Notes: generated from the letters alone by a model not told the origin. Positions 23,693-35,438 are shown, counted from the first letter of the stretch. The stretch: DNA of 64,000 nt from Prillingera fragicola (GCA_002335605.1 BEDY01000013.1:1-64000); one strand, 5' to 3'. Made by a program: numbers and translations.

Positions 23693-24842
23693 ATGGCTGC
23701 CGCCGCCTACGACATTGCGATGGACTACATGTACAAGTACGCGCCAGGCATCGCTGATCACCTTGTTATCGAGAATGCCACGACCACCCAGAACCAGTTG
23801 TACGGCGATATCAACCTGGCCAGTCTGAACTGGTTTGAGCGGACGTGGGCCAACTATTACATCTTTATGGGCAACGCCATTCTCGCAACTGGTGTTATGA
23901 GCTTTCTCCTCCACGAGGCGAGTATCAACTGGTGGCGACAACATCGGCTGCTGCTGACCTGTTGGCCTGCAGATTGTCTACTTTGGACGTGCTATTCCGT
24001 GGCTCATCATTGACGCCATTCCCTACTTCCACCAGTGGAAGCTGCAGCCCAACAAGCACATCACCAAGGCTCAGATCTGGAAGTGCACAAAGGTCGTTCT
24101 CCTCACGCACTTTACTTGCGAGGCTCCCCTCATCTGGCTCTTCCACCCGATTTGCTGCTACTTTGGCATGGGCACCTTTGAAGTGCCCTTCTCGCCTTTG
24201 TGGCTGATGGCCGCCCAGATTGCCTTCTTCTTCGTCTTTGAGGACATGTTCCACTACTGGGCACACCGTGGCCTCCACTGGGGTCCTCTTTACAAGAACA
24301 TCCACAAGCTTCACCACGAGTTCTCGGCGCCTATCGGACTTGTGAGTAGCACGCGTACTCAATCGTTATTTTGGTAAACCATAAGCTGACGCTGGCAGGC
24401 TGCCGAGTACGCTCATCCTCTCGAGGTCATGATTCTTGCACAGGGTACCATTTCTGGTCCCTTCCTTTACTGCTTGTTCCGCAACGACCTCCACATTCTT
24501 ACCGTCTACATCTGGGTCACCCTCCGCCTCTTTCAAGCTATTGACGCGCACTCGGGTTACGACTTTCCCTGGTCGCTTCGCCACTTCCTCCCATTCTGGG
24601 CTGGCGCCGACCACCACGACTTCCATCACATGGCGTTTGTGAACTGCTACTCGACCTCGTTCCGCTGGTGGGACTTCTGCCTTGGCACCGACAACAAGTA
24701 CCACGCGTACAAGGCTCGTGTTGCGGCTGCCATGGCATCGGAGCGCAAGGCTATCAACGAGGCGGAACTGGCTCGCGTTGAGCTGGAGGGCCAGGAGGCT
24801 GAGCGTGCCGTCGAGTCGTACGCCAAGGCCAAGAAGCAGTAG
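23693..24842 (+). CDS. ERG25: C-4 methylsterol oxidase
   Basis: ER membrane di-iron oxygenase that removes the C-4 methyls in ergosterol synthesis. The protein has several hydrophobic helices and the His boxes of the fatty-acid-hydroxylase family: HYWAHRGLHW, HKLHHEFSAP and DHHDFHHMAF. Other recognisable stretches are WFERTWANYYIFMGNAI, VYFGRAIPWLIIDAIPYFHQ and AEYAHPLEVM. Two introns are present. The first (23918-23972, 55 nt) begins GCGAGT, not GT, and splicing there restores HEIVYFGR exactly as in the family, so it is a GC-AG intron. The second (from 24342) is canonical. The C-terminus is a charged helix ending AKAKKQ. Confidence 0.95.
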
Positions 24843-25379
24843 AGAGGGGACGGACTTTTAATCTAGATGCCTAGACCCATAGAACAGTCTAGCTTTCACG
24901 CGGCCCACAGTTAGCACCTGGTACAGAGTACCAATACAGGTGGCAGCACCTGGCGATACATACAATGCATAGGGTAGTGTTAGCAAACAAGTTATCGCCA
25001 ACAACTGGCATGTGTGCGCGTGTGTCGCGCATACGCGCCACAGTGCCACTTCGGGTCCCAAGATACGAATCATGCATGCGCACGGATGCTAGTGACTCCG
25101 GATCCGAGCAATGGTGGCTGGTGGGATCGTTGGGAGTTGGGTGGCGAATCAATAAATTTGGTTCCGCTTTTGAACGACTGGCAGTGAGTGCCACACCTCT
25201 CGGGACTACAACCAAAAATGTGGCATGAGTAAACGCCGCACCGTTTGGTGGAATTTGAGTGAGTGGTCGATGTTCAGAATGGTTCTCCTCTAACTCTGCC
25301 CAAGTCATCGGCTCAAGCACACGCACCTCGACCAGTCTATCTAAAACTCGTTTCTCGCCACTCACGGAAATCAGCCATT
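24843..25379. other. ERG25 3' region and RPS10 promoter
   Basis: About 540 bp without a recognisable gene. Polypyrimidine patches near 25300-25370 are compatible with a ribosomal-protein promoter or leader. No specific site is claimed. Confidence 0.4.
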
Positions 25380-25942
25380 ATGATCATCACCAAGCAGAAC
25401 CGCCGTCTTGTAAGTCGGGGGACCCTGTTGTGCGCGCGCGCACACGCAAATTGCGCTGCCGCGCGATGTGATACTGCACAAGGAAAGACGGCTCACCTGT
25501 CTAGATTTACGAGCAGCTCTTCAGGGAGGGTGTCCTCGTCGCCCCCAAGGAGTTCAACCGCCCTTCGCACCCCGACCTCACCACCGTCCCCAACCTCCAG
25601 GTTATCAAGGCGATGCAGTCGCTCACCTCGAAGGGCTACGTTAAGACCCAGTTCTCGTGGCAGTGGTACTACTACACCCTCACCGACGAGGGTCTTGCGT
25701 ACCTCCGCGAGTTCCTCCACCTTCCCGCCGAGATCGTCCCCATCACCCACACCAAGCCCGCTCGCCCCGCCGGCCGCCCCGCCGGCTACGGCGCTGGCCG
25801 TGAGGGTGGTGCCTACCGCGCGCCCCGCGGTGACCGTGAGGGTTACCGCCGCCGTGAGGACGGCGACAAGGAGGGTGCCTCGGCTGAGTACCGCCCCCGC
25901 TTCGGTGGTGTCGGCCGCGGCGCCGGTGCCCCCGCCTCGTAA
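25380..25942 (+). CDS. RPS10: 40S ribosomal protein S10 (eS10)
   Basis: Component of the small ribosomal subunit. The first exon gives [10 protein letters not shown]. After a 95-nt intron (25410-25504) the frame reads [37 protein letters not shown] and [20 protein letters not shown], the winged-helix core of eS10, followed by the usual Gly/Arg/Pro-rich tail ending GRGAGAPAS. Codon choice is strongly biased to C/G-ending codons, as expected of a highly expressed gene. The intron contains an alternating purine-pyrimidine tract at 25429-25448. Confidence 0.96.
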
Positions 25943-26446
25943 ACCCACTCGCTTTTCTGCGAGAGGACGCTGGGATGACAGGTGCAAGAACGCGTGCACA
26001 TCCTCCATCTATGTCTCTGCGTAGATTGTAGTCAATGCACCGTTTTGTTGCTTGAGAGTTTGTCACGTTGCGTTCTGCCATGGTTCCGGTTGCTTCTCGC
26101 TGACAGTTGGGGTCGCTTTTTGCGTTACTGATGCGGGCAAGTGTTACAGTGCAGAGGTTCTACCAAGCTGCGCCCAAGCTGCTAAGTGCACTTGACGACC
26201 TTGTAGAAGACGACCACCAATGGGTTTGCATTCTTGGAGCGCGGGCGCATGCGCGCGCGGACAACGTCTGTAGCTGTATAGATCTGTACCAAGAGCTGAG
26301 GTTGAAATGTATTTGGTTCCGTCAATCACGGAGACTAGAAGGCTACAGTACTTCTCATATTGTCATTCCATTGACATCTGTCCTACACAGCACTAGACAC
26401 AGACCTGACATCTACTCCGGATCGTCATCGCCCGACAGCCCGAATC
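25943..26446. other. RPS10 3' region and MFAP1 upstream region
   Basis: About 500 bp without a gene. A GC-alternating tract (26245-26259, GCGCATGCGCGCGCG) is the only unusual feature seen. Confidence 0.4.
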
Positions 26447-28368
26447 ATGGCTCCAGCACCTGTGGGGCCAGCTGGAAAGTCCTCGGCCCCGGTAGCTCGA
26501 CCTGTCAAGACCCGCTACTTTAAGGGCAAACCGGGGGCTGCTGTTGCCTCGGACTCTGACTCGGATGGTGACGATGGCACGCCACTCCCTACACGCCGAG
26601 TTACCACTGCCCCCAAGCTAGATCTCGGTCTGGTGGCTGGAGGAGCGGGCAGGCTGCTGAATCAAGATGTTCCCACGATCAAAATGGAGCTTGGACGTGT
26701 CAAGATCCCAGACGGTGGGGTAACCCACGGTGGGTGTTGTGGTCACCGAAATTTACTGACGTGCTCTAGCCATAGGCGATCAAAGCAGCGACCAGTCGGA
26801 AACGGAGCTGGAAGCAAAGCCGCATTTTGTATCCAAGACTGAAGACCAGGTCAGTGAATTTGGGGTCGCGCAGTCTAACCTCAGCAGTCCAGCGAATATG
26901 AGACCGACTCAGACGAGGAATCTGAAGAAGAGAGAAAGCCTGCGTTTCGGCCGGTGTTTGTGAGCAAGTAAGTCTTGCTTCCTATAGTCAGGTGCTGACG
27001 ATGCCATAGAACCGCTAGGAAGACTATCAGTGCCGAGCAACAGGCAAGAGAGGTGGAGGAGAAGGAGCGGAAAGAGGAGGAGGAGCGTGAACAGCGCAAG
27101 CTGGACAGCAAAGAACTCGCTGGAGAGACCATCAAGAGGGAGCTGGCCGAGAGTACGTATTGGAGTGCTAATGGCCTTCAAAGTGGCTAACTTTGGACTA
27201 GAGGAGGTGTCGTCGGAGCTTATCGCGGACGTGGACGACACAGACGGTCTCGATCCAGAAGCCGAATTCGAAGAGTGGCGTGCCAGGGAACTGGCCAGGC
27301 TGCTGCGCGAGAAGAACGCACAGGCCGAGGCCGATGCTGAGCTTGAGGAGATTGAAAGGCGTCGTGCAATGCCTGAAGATGTGCGGATGGCCGAGGACTT
27401 GGAGTATGCGGCCAAGACCAGGGAAAGTGAGAAGGGGGAGATGGGTTTCCTGCAAAAGTACTACCACAAGGGTGCTTTCCACCAGGTCAGTTGTGACGGG
27501 CTTGCCGCATTCAACCTTACGCTGACATGTGCCAGGACGACGAACTGCTCAAACGCGATTACACGGCGGCAACCGAGTCACAAGTCGACATGCAAATGCT
27601 GCCCAAGGTCATGCAAGTTCGCGACTTTGGAAAGGTATGCTCAATCGCCTGCTGGCGATCGATTACTGACACGTCTTAGGCCTCACGCACCAAGTATACT
27701 CACCTTACAGATCAGGACACTTCGAGCGGAGGCTGGGGTACCGGTCACCAGGCTTTTGCACGTCCTGGAGAAGTTGGCACCACTCAAACTGGATGCTGGA
27801 ACTGTACGTGAAACCTCGGATGGCGGCAAGGCTGACTGGTCAAGGTGGGGGTCCCCACATGCGCCAGGATTGCCCGAACAACAATATCAACGATCCCAAT
27901 CTTATCGCTGGGGTTTCCATTCCTGGACGCTCAGATTCAGCAAGCGGGGGACTCGGGACTTCTGCAAACAGGGCTGCTCTTGGTGGTGCAGCTGGTTCAT
28001 CTCGATGGGCAGCAAGTAACGACAGTCCCAGCACGAATGATAGTCATAGTTCGCATCGTCCATCTGATCATGGATGGGACGAACGGCGAACTCGTGGCCA
28101 CCGCAAGCGTGATACGTATACTGGTGGTCATGAGAGGAGGGCGGATGGCGACAGCGATAAGCGTTCACGGGACGGTGGAAGGCATCGAAGCCGGAGCCCG
28201 CGCCCCCGTGACATCGATGACCGGGGCCCACACGACCGGGAACGTGATCGCGGCCTCAGAGGCGATAGGGAGCGCGACCGCAGAGAGGAACGTCACAGTG
28301 ACCGCCATCATGAGCGTGATCGCGACCGGAAGGCTGAGCGCCGTCGTGGTAGCCGTGAACGGCGGTAG
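26447..28368 (+). CDS. MFAP1-family spliceosomal protein with zinc knuckle
   Basis: MFAP1 proteins belong to the spliceosomal B complex. The start PVKTRYFKGKPG matches the family; acidic Ser-rich blocks follow (SDSDSDGDD, ETDSDEESEEE), then RPVFVSK, a long charged coiled coil (QQAREVEEKERKEEEEREQ), EFEEWRARELARLLREK, RRRAMPEDVRMAEDLEY, MGFLQKYYHKGAFHQ and LPKVMQVRDFGKASRTKYTH. After TDQDTSSGGWG comes CWNCGGPHMRQDC, a CX2CX3HX4C zinc knuckle reassembled across an intron, and then an Arg/Asp/Ser-rich tail with RDRER repeats. About six introns are present. Animal MFAP1, as I remember it, ends soon after the TYTHL/QDTT region without knuckle or tail. Confidence 0.85.
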
Positions 28369-28659
28369 TCATTTGCTCCGGCGAACTGATTCAATATCGG
28401 CGGCGAACGAACATGCGCTGCTATGCACGTTGTTTTCTTATAGGGCAAACGTACAGGGTACTGTGTCCGCATACTGTAGCTTCATATGCGTTCTTTGCGA
28501 CAATTGGTAGGCTGCCGTCAGACACACATCCAATGCTGAAAGCTGCCATACATACAGTAGCCGCAGAGTGCCCAATACAGTATTGCTTCCGCTGATAATG
28601 GCCACTGAGGATGTCATGATTTCATTTATCAGAATAAGTTCAGCGTCCACCACTCTGCC

Positions 28660-30083
28660 ATGCCACCGACCCCATCACCTTTTCACATTCTACGACCACA
28701 CCATGCATCAGTATCGGCGCTGCACTTTACACACAGCAACAACTATCTATTTGCTGGAGATCAGGATGGCTTTGTGTCGGTAACGGACCTATCTGCACGC
28801 CGTGTGGTTGCGTTCTGGCAGGCTCATGAAGGAGGAGTGCTTGGAGTGGATGAGTGGGAGGGCGGCCTTGTCAGGTAAGTGGTCGGCATCTGACCCGTTC
28901 TGACGGCAGTCAAGGACGAGATAATATAGTCCACTTTTACGAGCCCACTCCGCATAACCGGGCGGCTTCGTTGGTGGCGGCTGGCGCAACCTCCCAAGTT
29001 CCCAGAATTATTCACTCTCTGCCATCCAACTCTGTCAACTTTTGTCGCTTTTCGCTTGCGCGTCTGAATGGAACGATGGAGGCGCTTCTGGTGCTTCCAA
29101 ACCTTACTGATTCGGAACTGGTGAGATGCGCATCTGCGGCAACCCCATTGACCGTTGCTACAGGTCGACATTTATCACGTCCCCAGTTTCCGTCGCTTGC
29201 ACTCGGCCATCAACTTTATTCCACATCCATCCAGAGATTGTGCACGATCCGGTCTAGTGATGTCTGTCCATTTGCACCTTATCACGACGGATGCAACGCA
29301 GAACGCAGCGCTTGTCCTAGGCTACGAGGACGGGAGGGTTGAAGGGTGGGTGAGCCCTTTGCGGGGGATCCTTGAGTCGAATGGGTTTTGGGATGGTCGC
29401 CGGGGAGAGCCGGTGTGGAAGCGACTTTGGGATGTCAAAGCTCATAATGAGGCAGGTACGCTGGCTGGAAGACGCACACTTGTTCATGATACTAATGAGG
29501 CCAGTGATGGCCATGGCCGTGGACCGGGACTTTCACTGGGCATTTACGGTTTCTGCAGATCATCGCCTGTGCAAGATCGATATCACAAAGGTTGGTTGTT
29601 CCATACCACTCGTCGCTAACGTGAAGATGTCTGGCAACGCTAGCATTGGCGCGTTCAGTGCTTGCTCCACAAATCAAATCGGCAATAGCTCGGTCGCAGT
29701 ATCTGCGAATGGCCTGGTGGTAGCTGTGGGCGGCTGGGATGGAAGGTGAGTGTCGTGTCGACTGGCCTTGCTAAGCGTGACCCAGGATCCGCCTGTTCTC
29801 GGTTGCAACGTTCAAACCACTGGGGGTGCTTGCGTACCACCGAGAATCTGTTCAAGCTTTGGCGTTCGCAAATGCACGAAAAAGCATCCTGCCTTCAATA
29901 GGTGCCGGACCCGAGACCATTAACGTCGGGGCGGCTAGCGACGGCGACGACAGTGACGATAGCGATGGCAGCAGCAAGAGCTTGCACGGATCCGGATCTC
30001 GTAAACGCTGGCTAGTCAGTGGCGGAAAGGACACTCGCATAGCTTTGTGGGGCCTGATGGACTTCGAGGCGCTCCGTAGATAG
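28660..30083 (+). CDS. ASA1: WD40 protein, ASTRA-associated Asa1 type
   Basis: Asa1 is a WD40 partner of the Tra1/TTT assembly machinery. The N-terminus reads LRPHHASVSALHF, LFAGDQDGFVSVTDLSARR and VVAFWQAHEGGVLGVDEWEG, close to the first repeats of Asa1/GNB1L proteins. GRDNIVHFYEP, LGYEDGRVEGW, WAFTVSADHRLCKIDI, VGGWDGRIRLFS and LAYHRESVQALAFA follow. The last blade ends WLVSGGKDTRIALWGLMDFE. A Ser/Asp-rich insert lies before the last blade. About six short introns are present. WD40 architecture is certain; assignment to Asa1 is probable. Confidence 0.7.
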
Positions 30084-30808
30084 CTGCTAGGGCTTTCTGT
30101 CAGTCTATGAGTGAAAGAATGTGGCCCGATGTGAGATGGCAAGCGCAGTGACCTAGAAGAGCTCATAAGGACAAGGTTGATCAACGACATCGACGGTAAC
30201 AACGAGGCTGTAATCGTCGAGAGACAAGACACATACTGTGAAAGAGTCGAGGCTGACTGATCCCACGGCGGCCATTGGCACGTCGTGCAGGCTGCCGCGT
30301 AGAGTGGCCGGGTAGAGTGACGTGCGTATGGCCGGTGGATGCATTGCGTTATCTATGGGAATGAACGAATGATGAGATTGGAATTGATCCCCACCCCTGT
30401 CAACATCGGCCACCCTTGATGTCTAACTCCGTTCCCCCAGCAAGATAAGTGGGAGAGAGGGTGGGGTAAGCGGGCGAGCCAGCGAGAGATGAGCGCAGTG
30501 AGCGTGCTTCTTGCACCATCTCACCTCTCCCCCATCCGCCCAGTCACTCGAGACTCGAGTTCCCAGCAGGCCAGCAGTCGAGACGTGCCTGTCAGGGTTT
30601 GTCGGCTCATACTGGCCACTCCAGAATCGACTCTTGGGCGAGCAGCCACAATTTAAACAGTCCCTTCATTTTCGAGCACGACTCGATACGCATCCGCGCC
30701 GCCGGATCGCCTGCGTGCGTGTCAATTGAGGATCGACTCGTACCAACGTCTCCTTGCTATATAACCCAGGTCGCAAGTCATCTTCGTGAGAGCCAACTAG
30801 ATTGAACC
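30084..30808. promoter_or_regulatory. ASA1 3' region and SEC66 promoter, with a double CTCGAG palindrome
   Basis: About 725 bp without a gene. A perfect 7+1+7 palindrome at 30546-30560 consists of two CTCGAG E-boxes about 250 bp upstream of SEC66. Function is unknown. Confidence 0.35.
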
Positions 30809-31703
30809 ATGGCGACGTCTCTCGCGGTCCCTATCGCCTACATTACGGTGCTCGTCACCTCTCTGGCTATATTCTCGCGTATTTACCGTCGCAGACGGGC
30901 TGGTAAGTGCCTCCCCACCGAGCACTCACGCCTCATCCCCCCATGCCTGCACCGGCGCTGACAAACTGCGTGCAGCCGAGAAGACGTCGTTCGAGCCATG
31001 GTTTCCTGCGCATCCGGCGCGGGACATTTACATTACGCTGCTGTCCGCTGAGCCTCCGGTTCCGGACAGCATGCTCAAGTCTGCGCTCCTTGTTCGTGCC
31101 ACTGCCGATGTGAAGCGTATCTGGCGTATCAAGGAGGACAAACAGGCTCTCGCCTCGCTTCATCAGCGCGGTCTTGTTGGAGACGACACCATGTCACGCT
31201 TCGCCGCTGCCGAGAAGGAACTTGAAGCCGAGATTGTGGATGTTGTCTCCGAGGCCAACACCTTCCGCAATGGCTGGGGGGGCATGATTTTCGCCACCGC
31301 TTCTGAGATGGCTCACGCCGAGCGCACTCGCGACACTGTAATTGACATTGGCAAGGTCAAGGCACTCGAGGGTGAGTGCGCTGCTACGCTTTAGCTAGCA
31401 ACGCGTGAAGAGCAAGCTCCGGCCGTCTATGGTCGTGTCCTATCTGAACTGGCACTGACTTGATTTTTAGAGAAGCGTCTGTCTCTTCGCGCCAAGCTCC
31501 TTGGTCTTCCCATCGTGCAGGCCGCGCTCCTCCCTCAATCGACCTCGAACGCCTCGTCAACGGCTGGTACACCTGCCCGCGTGCCGTCGCCCTCAATGTC
31601 GCCTGCCGGCTCAGCCCCCGGCACTCCTGGTGCTGACTCGTCTACTAGTGTCGGCGCCTCTAGCAAGACGACGCCCAGCAAGAAGAAGGGCAAGAAAAAG
31701 TAG
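30809..31703 (+). CDS. SEC66: Sec66 (Sec71) subunit of the Sec62/63 translocon
   Basis: Part of the complex for post-translational import into the ER. The N-terminus has one transmembrane helix (VPIAYITVLVTSLAIFS) followed by RIYRRRRA. After an intron come FEPWFPAHPARDIYITLLS, KSALLVRATADVKRIWRIKE, KQALASLHQRGLVGDD, NTFRNGWGGMIFATASEMAH and EKRLSLRAKLLGL. This order and wording fit Sec66. The C-terminus is Ser/Pro/Thr-rich and ends in a Lys-rich KKKGKKK. Two introns are present. Confidence 0.88.
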
Positions 31704-31986
31704 CCATGTAGCTTAGCACGTGCAGAATATACCCCACCATACTGCACCATCACCTCCCTCACACCACGTTCATGCATCACCCTGCCATATTCTTTCTCAA
31801 CACACATTGACTCAGCATGAGCGTGCTCTGGGCATGGCTGGCAAGCGGGCGAGAGCCATGACCATGGTTCTGTGCTGCCAATGCGCGAATGCATACATAA
31901 ATACCACGAATCAGTAATAATATGAAAGCCAATCGAATCGAAGCAACAGCTCCATGTCGCATCGCTGCCCGTCCAGCAAACCTCAC

Positions 31987-33531
31987 CTAGGCCTTGGCGA
32001 GTTTGGTTGCCTCCTCTCCAAGAGCCTCCTCGAAAAGCTCTACAACGTGGCCGACCTCTGCAAAGGTGTTGTAGAGAACAACAGGGGCAAGACGAATGAC
32101 GTAGGGGAAGCGCTCGTCGCCGACAACGCCGCGGTCAAGCATGTGCTGAAAGACAGCAGGCATGACGCCTGGGCGCTCGGGATGGATCGAAATGGAGAGC
32201 TGAGTTCCACGCCATGGAGCAGCCGGGGTTAGGATGCGGAATCCGACCTGGTTGTCCTTCTCCTTAGTGGGTGCCTTGTCCATGTACCACTTGCTTTGCT
32301 TCAAGAGCGCCTCCATAGCGTCCGTAAGGCGAATACCCTTCTGGCGCATGCTGTCAAACCCAGCTTCCTCGATCAACTCCAGAGTGCCGAGCAGAGGAAC
32401 CGAACCCAAAATGTTGTTATTCGAGTGCTGGAAGCCCTTGGCACCAGGCGTTGGGTGGAAATCGGGGAGCATCTGGAAGCGGGTCTTCTCGTCGTTGGCC
32501 CACCAACCGACAAGTCGACGGTTCTTGTCATCAAGGCCGTCGCGAATGAAGAAGCCACCGACCGATCCAGGGCCCGCATTCAAGTATTTGTAGGTGCACC
32601 ACACTGCGAAGTCGACGTTCCATTCGTCAAGCTTGATGTGAACGTTTCCGGTACCGTGTGCGAGGTCAAGACCGAACAGGGCGCCGACCTCGTGACTCTT
32701 GGCGGACAGGGGAGGGATGTCGAACAGCTGGCCGGTGTAGTACTGAATAATCGGAAGCCACACGAGCGCGATCTATGCAATGAGCTACTGCACTTCATGT
32801 TATTGATACTCACCTCGTCGCCGTTCTTCTCGATGACGTCCAGAATGTCTTCGGTGCGCAGGTGCTCCTCGCCTTCGCGAGGCTCCAGAGCGATAATGGA
32901 GTTGTCAATCTGTTCCTTGGAGAGAACGTCGGTGTGAAGACGGGGGTGGCACTGAACACCATACTGGTAGTTTGAGTATGAGCCAAACCAAGCCAAGATC
33001 AACTTACCCAGTCTGAGGGGAAAGCGTTCTTCTCGATGACAATCTTCCAGCGCTTGGCAGTTGGGTGATAGAATGTGGTGAACAAGTGGTGCATGTTGCT
33101 GGTGAGAGTGCCCGAGTGCGAAACTTCACTCTCCTTGGCTCCCACAAGCTTGGCAAGCGTGGGGGTCATAGGCCGGTCGACAAATTTCCAAGGGCGGTTG
33201 TACTTGTGCTGGAAGTGTCCAGTCACGGCGCTAACGGTCAGTTTCGGACGCAGTGCCACAGTACCCACCTGGTCGCCCAAGTGTCCAAGTCCTCCATCAA
33301 GTACTTGCGTGAGCGCTTCGCAAGGAGGCCAAGCGAGTTGCCGCAAAAGTACACAGCCTCGCCGTCTCCTAGGTCAACGACAATCCTCTCTCGGTTTGCT
33401 GCTCGTTACTCACCGACTTTGGCACCGCAAGCCTTGGCGTCTGGAATCTCATACTCATCACGGGTCCACTTGAGAGGGTCCTCGGCATCCCACTGAGTGA
33501 GCTGCTGCTTGGTAGGAGCTGAAATGGTCAT
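31987..33531 (-). CDS. BNA5: Kynureninase
   Basis: PLP enzyme that cleaves kynurenine or 3-hydroxykynurenine to (hydroxy)anthranilate and alanine on the way to quinolinate and NAD. The N-terminus is [15 protein letters not shown]. Later exons give [29 protein letters not shown] (from the middle exon), [20 protein letters not shown], the PLP-lysine segment [51 protein letters not shown] and [15 protein letters not shown]. It ends with the alpha-helical [14 protein letters not shown]. About five introns are present, concentrated in the 5' half. Length matches the family (about 450-480 residues). Confidence 0.95.
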
Positions 33532-34247
33532 TTTGATCGTTGGGTGGTGCTTGGTAGGAGATGTAGAGGGATATGGCTCAGTGTGATAGGGGCTGACACC
33601 ACTTTGTACGCACTATTGCAACTGGCTGTCGGGCCAATCCGCCATCAGGTGACGCATTTTCCGTGGACCCCGCGGGTATCCCGCGGGGTGACCGTGGCTC
33701 TGCCGAATCAGGGGATGTGATTACGTGTCGTTCAATGCCACATCTCTCAGCTCAGTGTCGGTGCGCTGCAGGTGGCATTAAGAATGCCAGCGGCCTCACC
33801 TCGCTTCGACCATTTGATATCATTTGACCGAAAGTAGGCTCCGGTTGCTGAGGTCCTGATCTTCACAAGCAGGCGGCAACTCCGCGGCCGATGTTGGGCG
33901 GTGAAGATGATACATGTTGGAGCTGTGCATGTGGTCCTTCATTAACCGTGATATCAGACCCTCGGGTAATCAATGATGTTGATAAGCTAGATCTTAGTTT
34001 TCTGCGCTCATGTTACAGTAACATCGCAAAAGGCTCGGAAAGTCTTGCATGGGGCTAAGGGGCAACATTCGTTGGCGTTGGCCGCCACAAGCCATGATCA
34101 TATATCATATACGGCATGCGACATGTTCAAACGGAAGCAGATTTCAAAAACCGAACATGAAGGTGGAGGTTGCTGGGTTGCTGGCCGCTGGCAGTCCAGT
34201 TAGCATCGAGCCCGACGTCAACGTGTCCTCTCAATACTTTGTCCGCC
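33532..34247. promoter_or_regulatory. Divergent BNA5/RER2 upstream region
   Basis: About 715 bp between divergent start codons. Its striking element is the GC-rich inverted repeat at 33667-33689. The rest shows no gene; the region near 33920-34130 is AT-richer. Confidence 0.4.
33667..33689. promoter_or_regulatory. Perfect GC-rich inverted repeat, 10-bp arms, 3-base loop
   Basis: The left arm ACCCCGCGGG is followed by TAT and the exact reverse complement of the arm. Each arm also contains the palindrome CCGCGG. It lies 136 bp upstream of the kynureninase ATG. Confidence 0.6.
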
Positions 34248-35376
34248 ATGCACGGGAAGAAGACGCGCAAGCCCAAAGAACAAGCTGTAACACCATCGGC
34301 ATCGTCATTTCCCAACTGGATCCCCACTCTTCTCTCCCCGGTCTCCGCACTGCTTCACCGCCTACATGCGCTGCTGACCACGCTTCTCCTCGCCGTGCTC
34401 GCCCTTGGCCCGATACCACGGCATATTGGCTTTGTCATGGATGGAAATCGGAGGTTTGCGCGTGCCCATGGGCAGCGTGTAGCGAAGGGTCATCAGCAAG
34501 GATCCGAGTCGTTGAAACGAGTGAGTGAGCTGAAGCTAGGCGACCACAGCTGCAGAGCATACTAGCTTCGGTCGGTCCTTGTTCCCTTCTTTTGGGGCTA
34601 ATCAAGTTCTATTCTGACACTTTTAGACTCTGCAGATCTGCTTGCGTCTCGGTATCCCGGTTGTCTCCGTATATGCCTTTGCCATTGACAACTTCAATCG
34701 CCCAGATGAAGAGGTCAATGCTTTGATGAACCTGGCTCAAGACTCGCTGGCTGAAATCTGTCGCAAGGGGTTGGTGAATGTGAGGACACACTGCTGACAG
34801 TGCAGAGGCTTTCTCGATGAGCACGGCATTCGGCTACGTTGCGTTGGACGTCTCGATCTTCTTCGTCCCGAGATGCAAGCTGCTCTGACTGAGATGGAAA
34901 TTAGGACATCCTCCAATGCAAATGGGGTTTTGAATGTCTGCGGCCCCTACGCCAGCAGAGACGAGATTACGGCGGCTGTACGAGATGTGGTATCGCACGC
35001 ACCTGTAACGACGAGGTAAGCGCACACAAGTCTCCGTGGTTCTAACCGCGCACAGCAAAGTCACTTCGGACAAGGTTTTCGCTAGCCTTGAGTTGGTTCA
35101 GAGTGCGGCTGCCGTGTGCAATGGAGAGGCGAACAGTGGAAAGCTGGACATTTTGGTACGCACAAGTGACGTAAAACGCCTCAGCGACTTTATGACTTGG
35201 CAGGTTGGTACCTTGGGGTGGATCTGGCAAAGCTGACGAAGTAGGCGTCGTCTGGAACTCAGGTCCACTTTGTCAAGACATATTGGCCTGACTTTGGTCT
35301 CACCGACATGCTGCCCATTCTCCTCGGCTGGCAGCAGAAGCAATGGCTGCTGCAAGGGGCCGATGAGATAGAGTAG
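34248..35376 (+). CDS. RER2: cis-prenyltransferase (dehydrodolichyl diphosphate synthase)
   Basis: Elongates farnesyl diphosphate to the dolichol precursor at the ER. After a basic start ([14 protein letters not shown]) and a hydrophobic segment ([13 protein letters not shown]), the catalytic motif [14 protein letters not shown] carries the essential Asp. [65 protein letters not shown] and a C-terminal [19 protein letters not shown] segment follow, then [16 protein letters not shown]. About five short introns are present. The single N-terminal hydrophobic segment suggests membrane association. It converges on ERV1 with 62 bp between stop codons. Confidence 0.93.
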
Positions 35377-35438
35377 ATGGCATTGAGCAGTGGGCATGCA
35401 TAGGAGTTTTGTATCTACAGGTGCTGTTCGTCTACTTT

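Noticed and set aside
27845..28510. A 221-codon forward frame overlapping the MFAP1 3' half
   Set aside because: It overlaps the spliced MFAP1 coding region in another frame; the low-complexity Arg/Asp codons keep it open.
34127..34247. Upstream in-frame extension of RER2
   Set aside because: It lacks a good ATG and shows no conservation; [12 protein letters not shown] is a plausible start.
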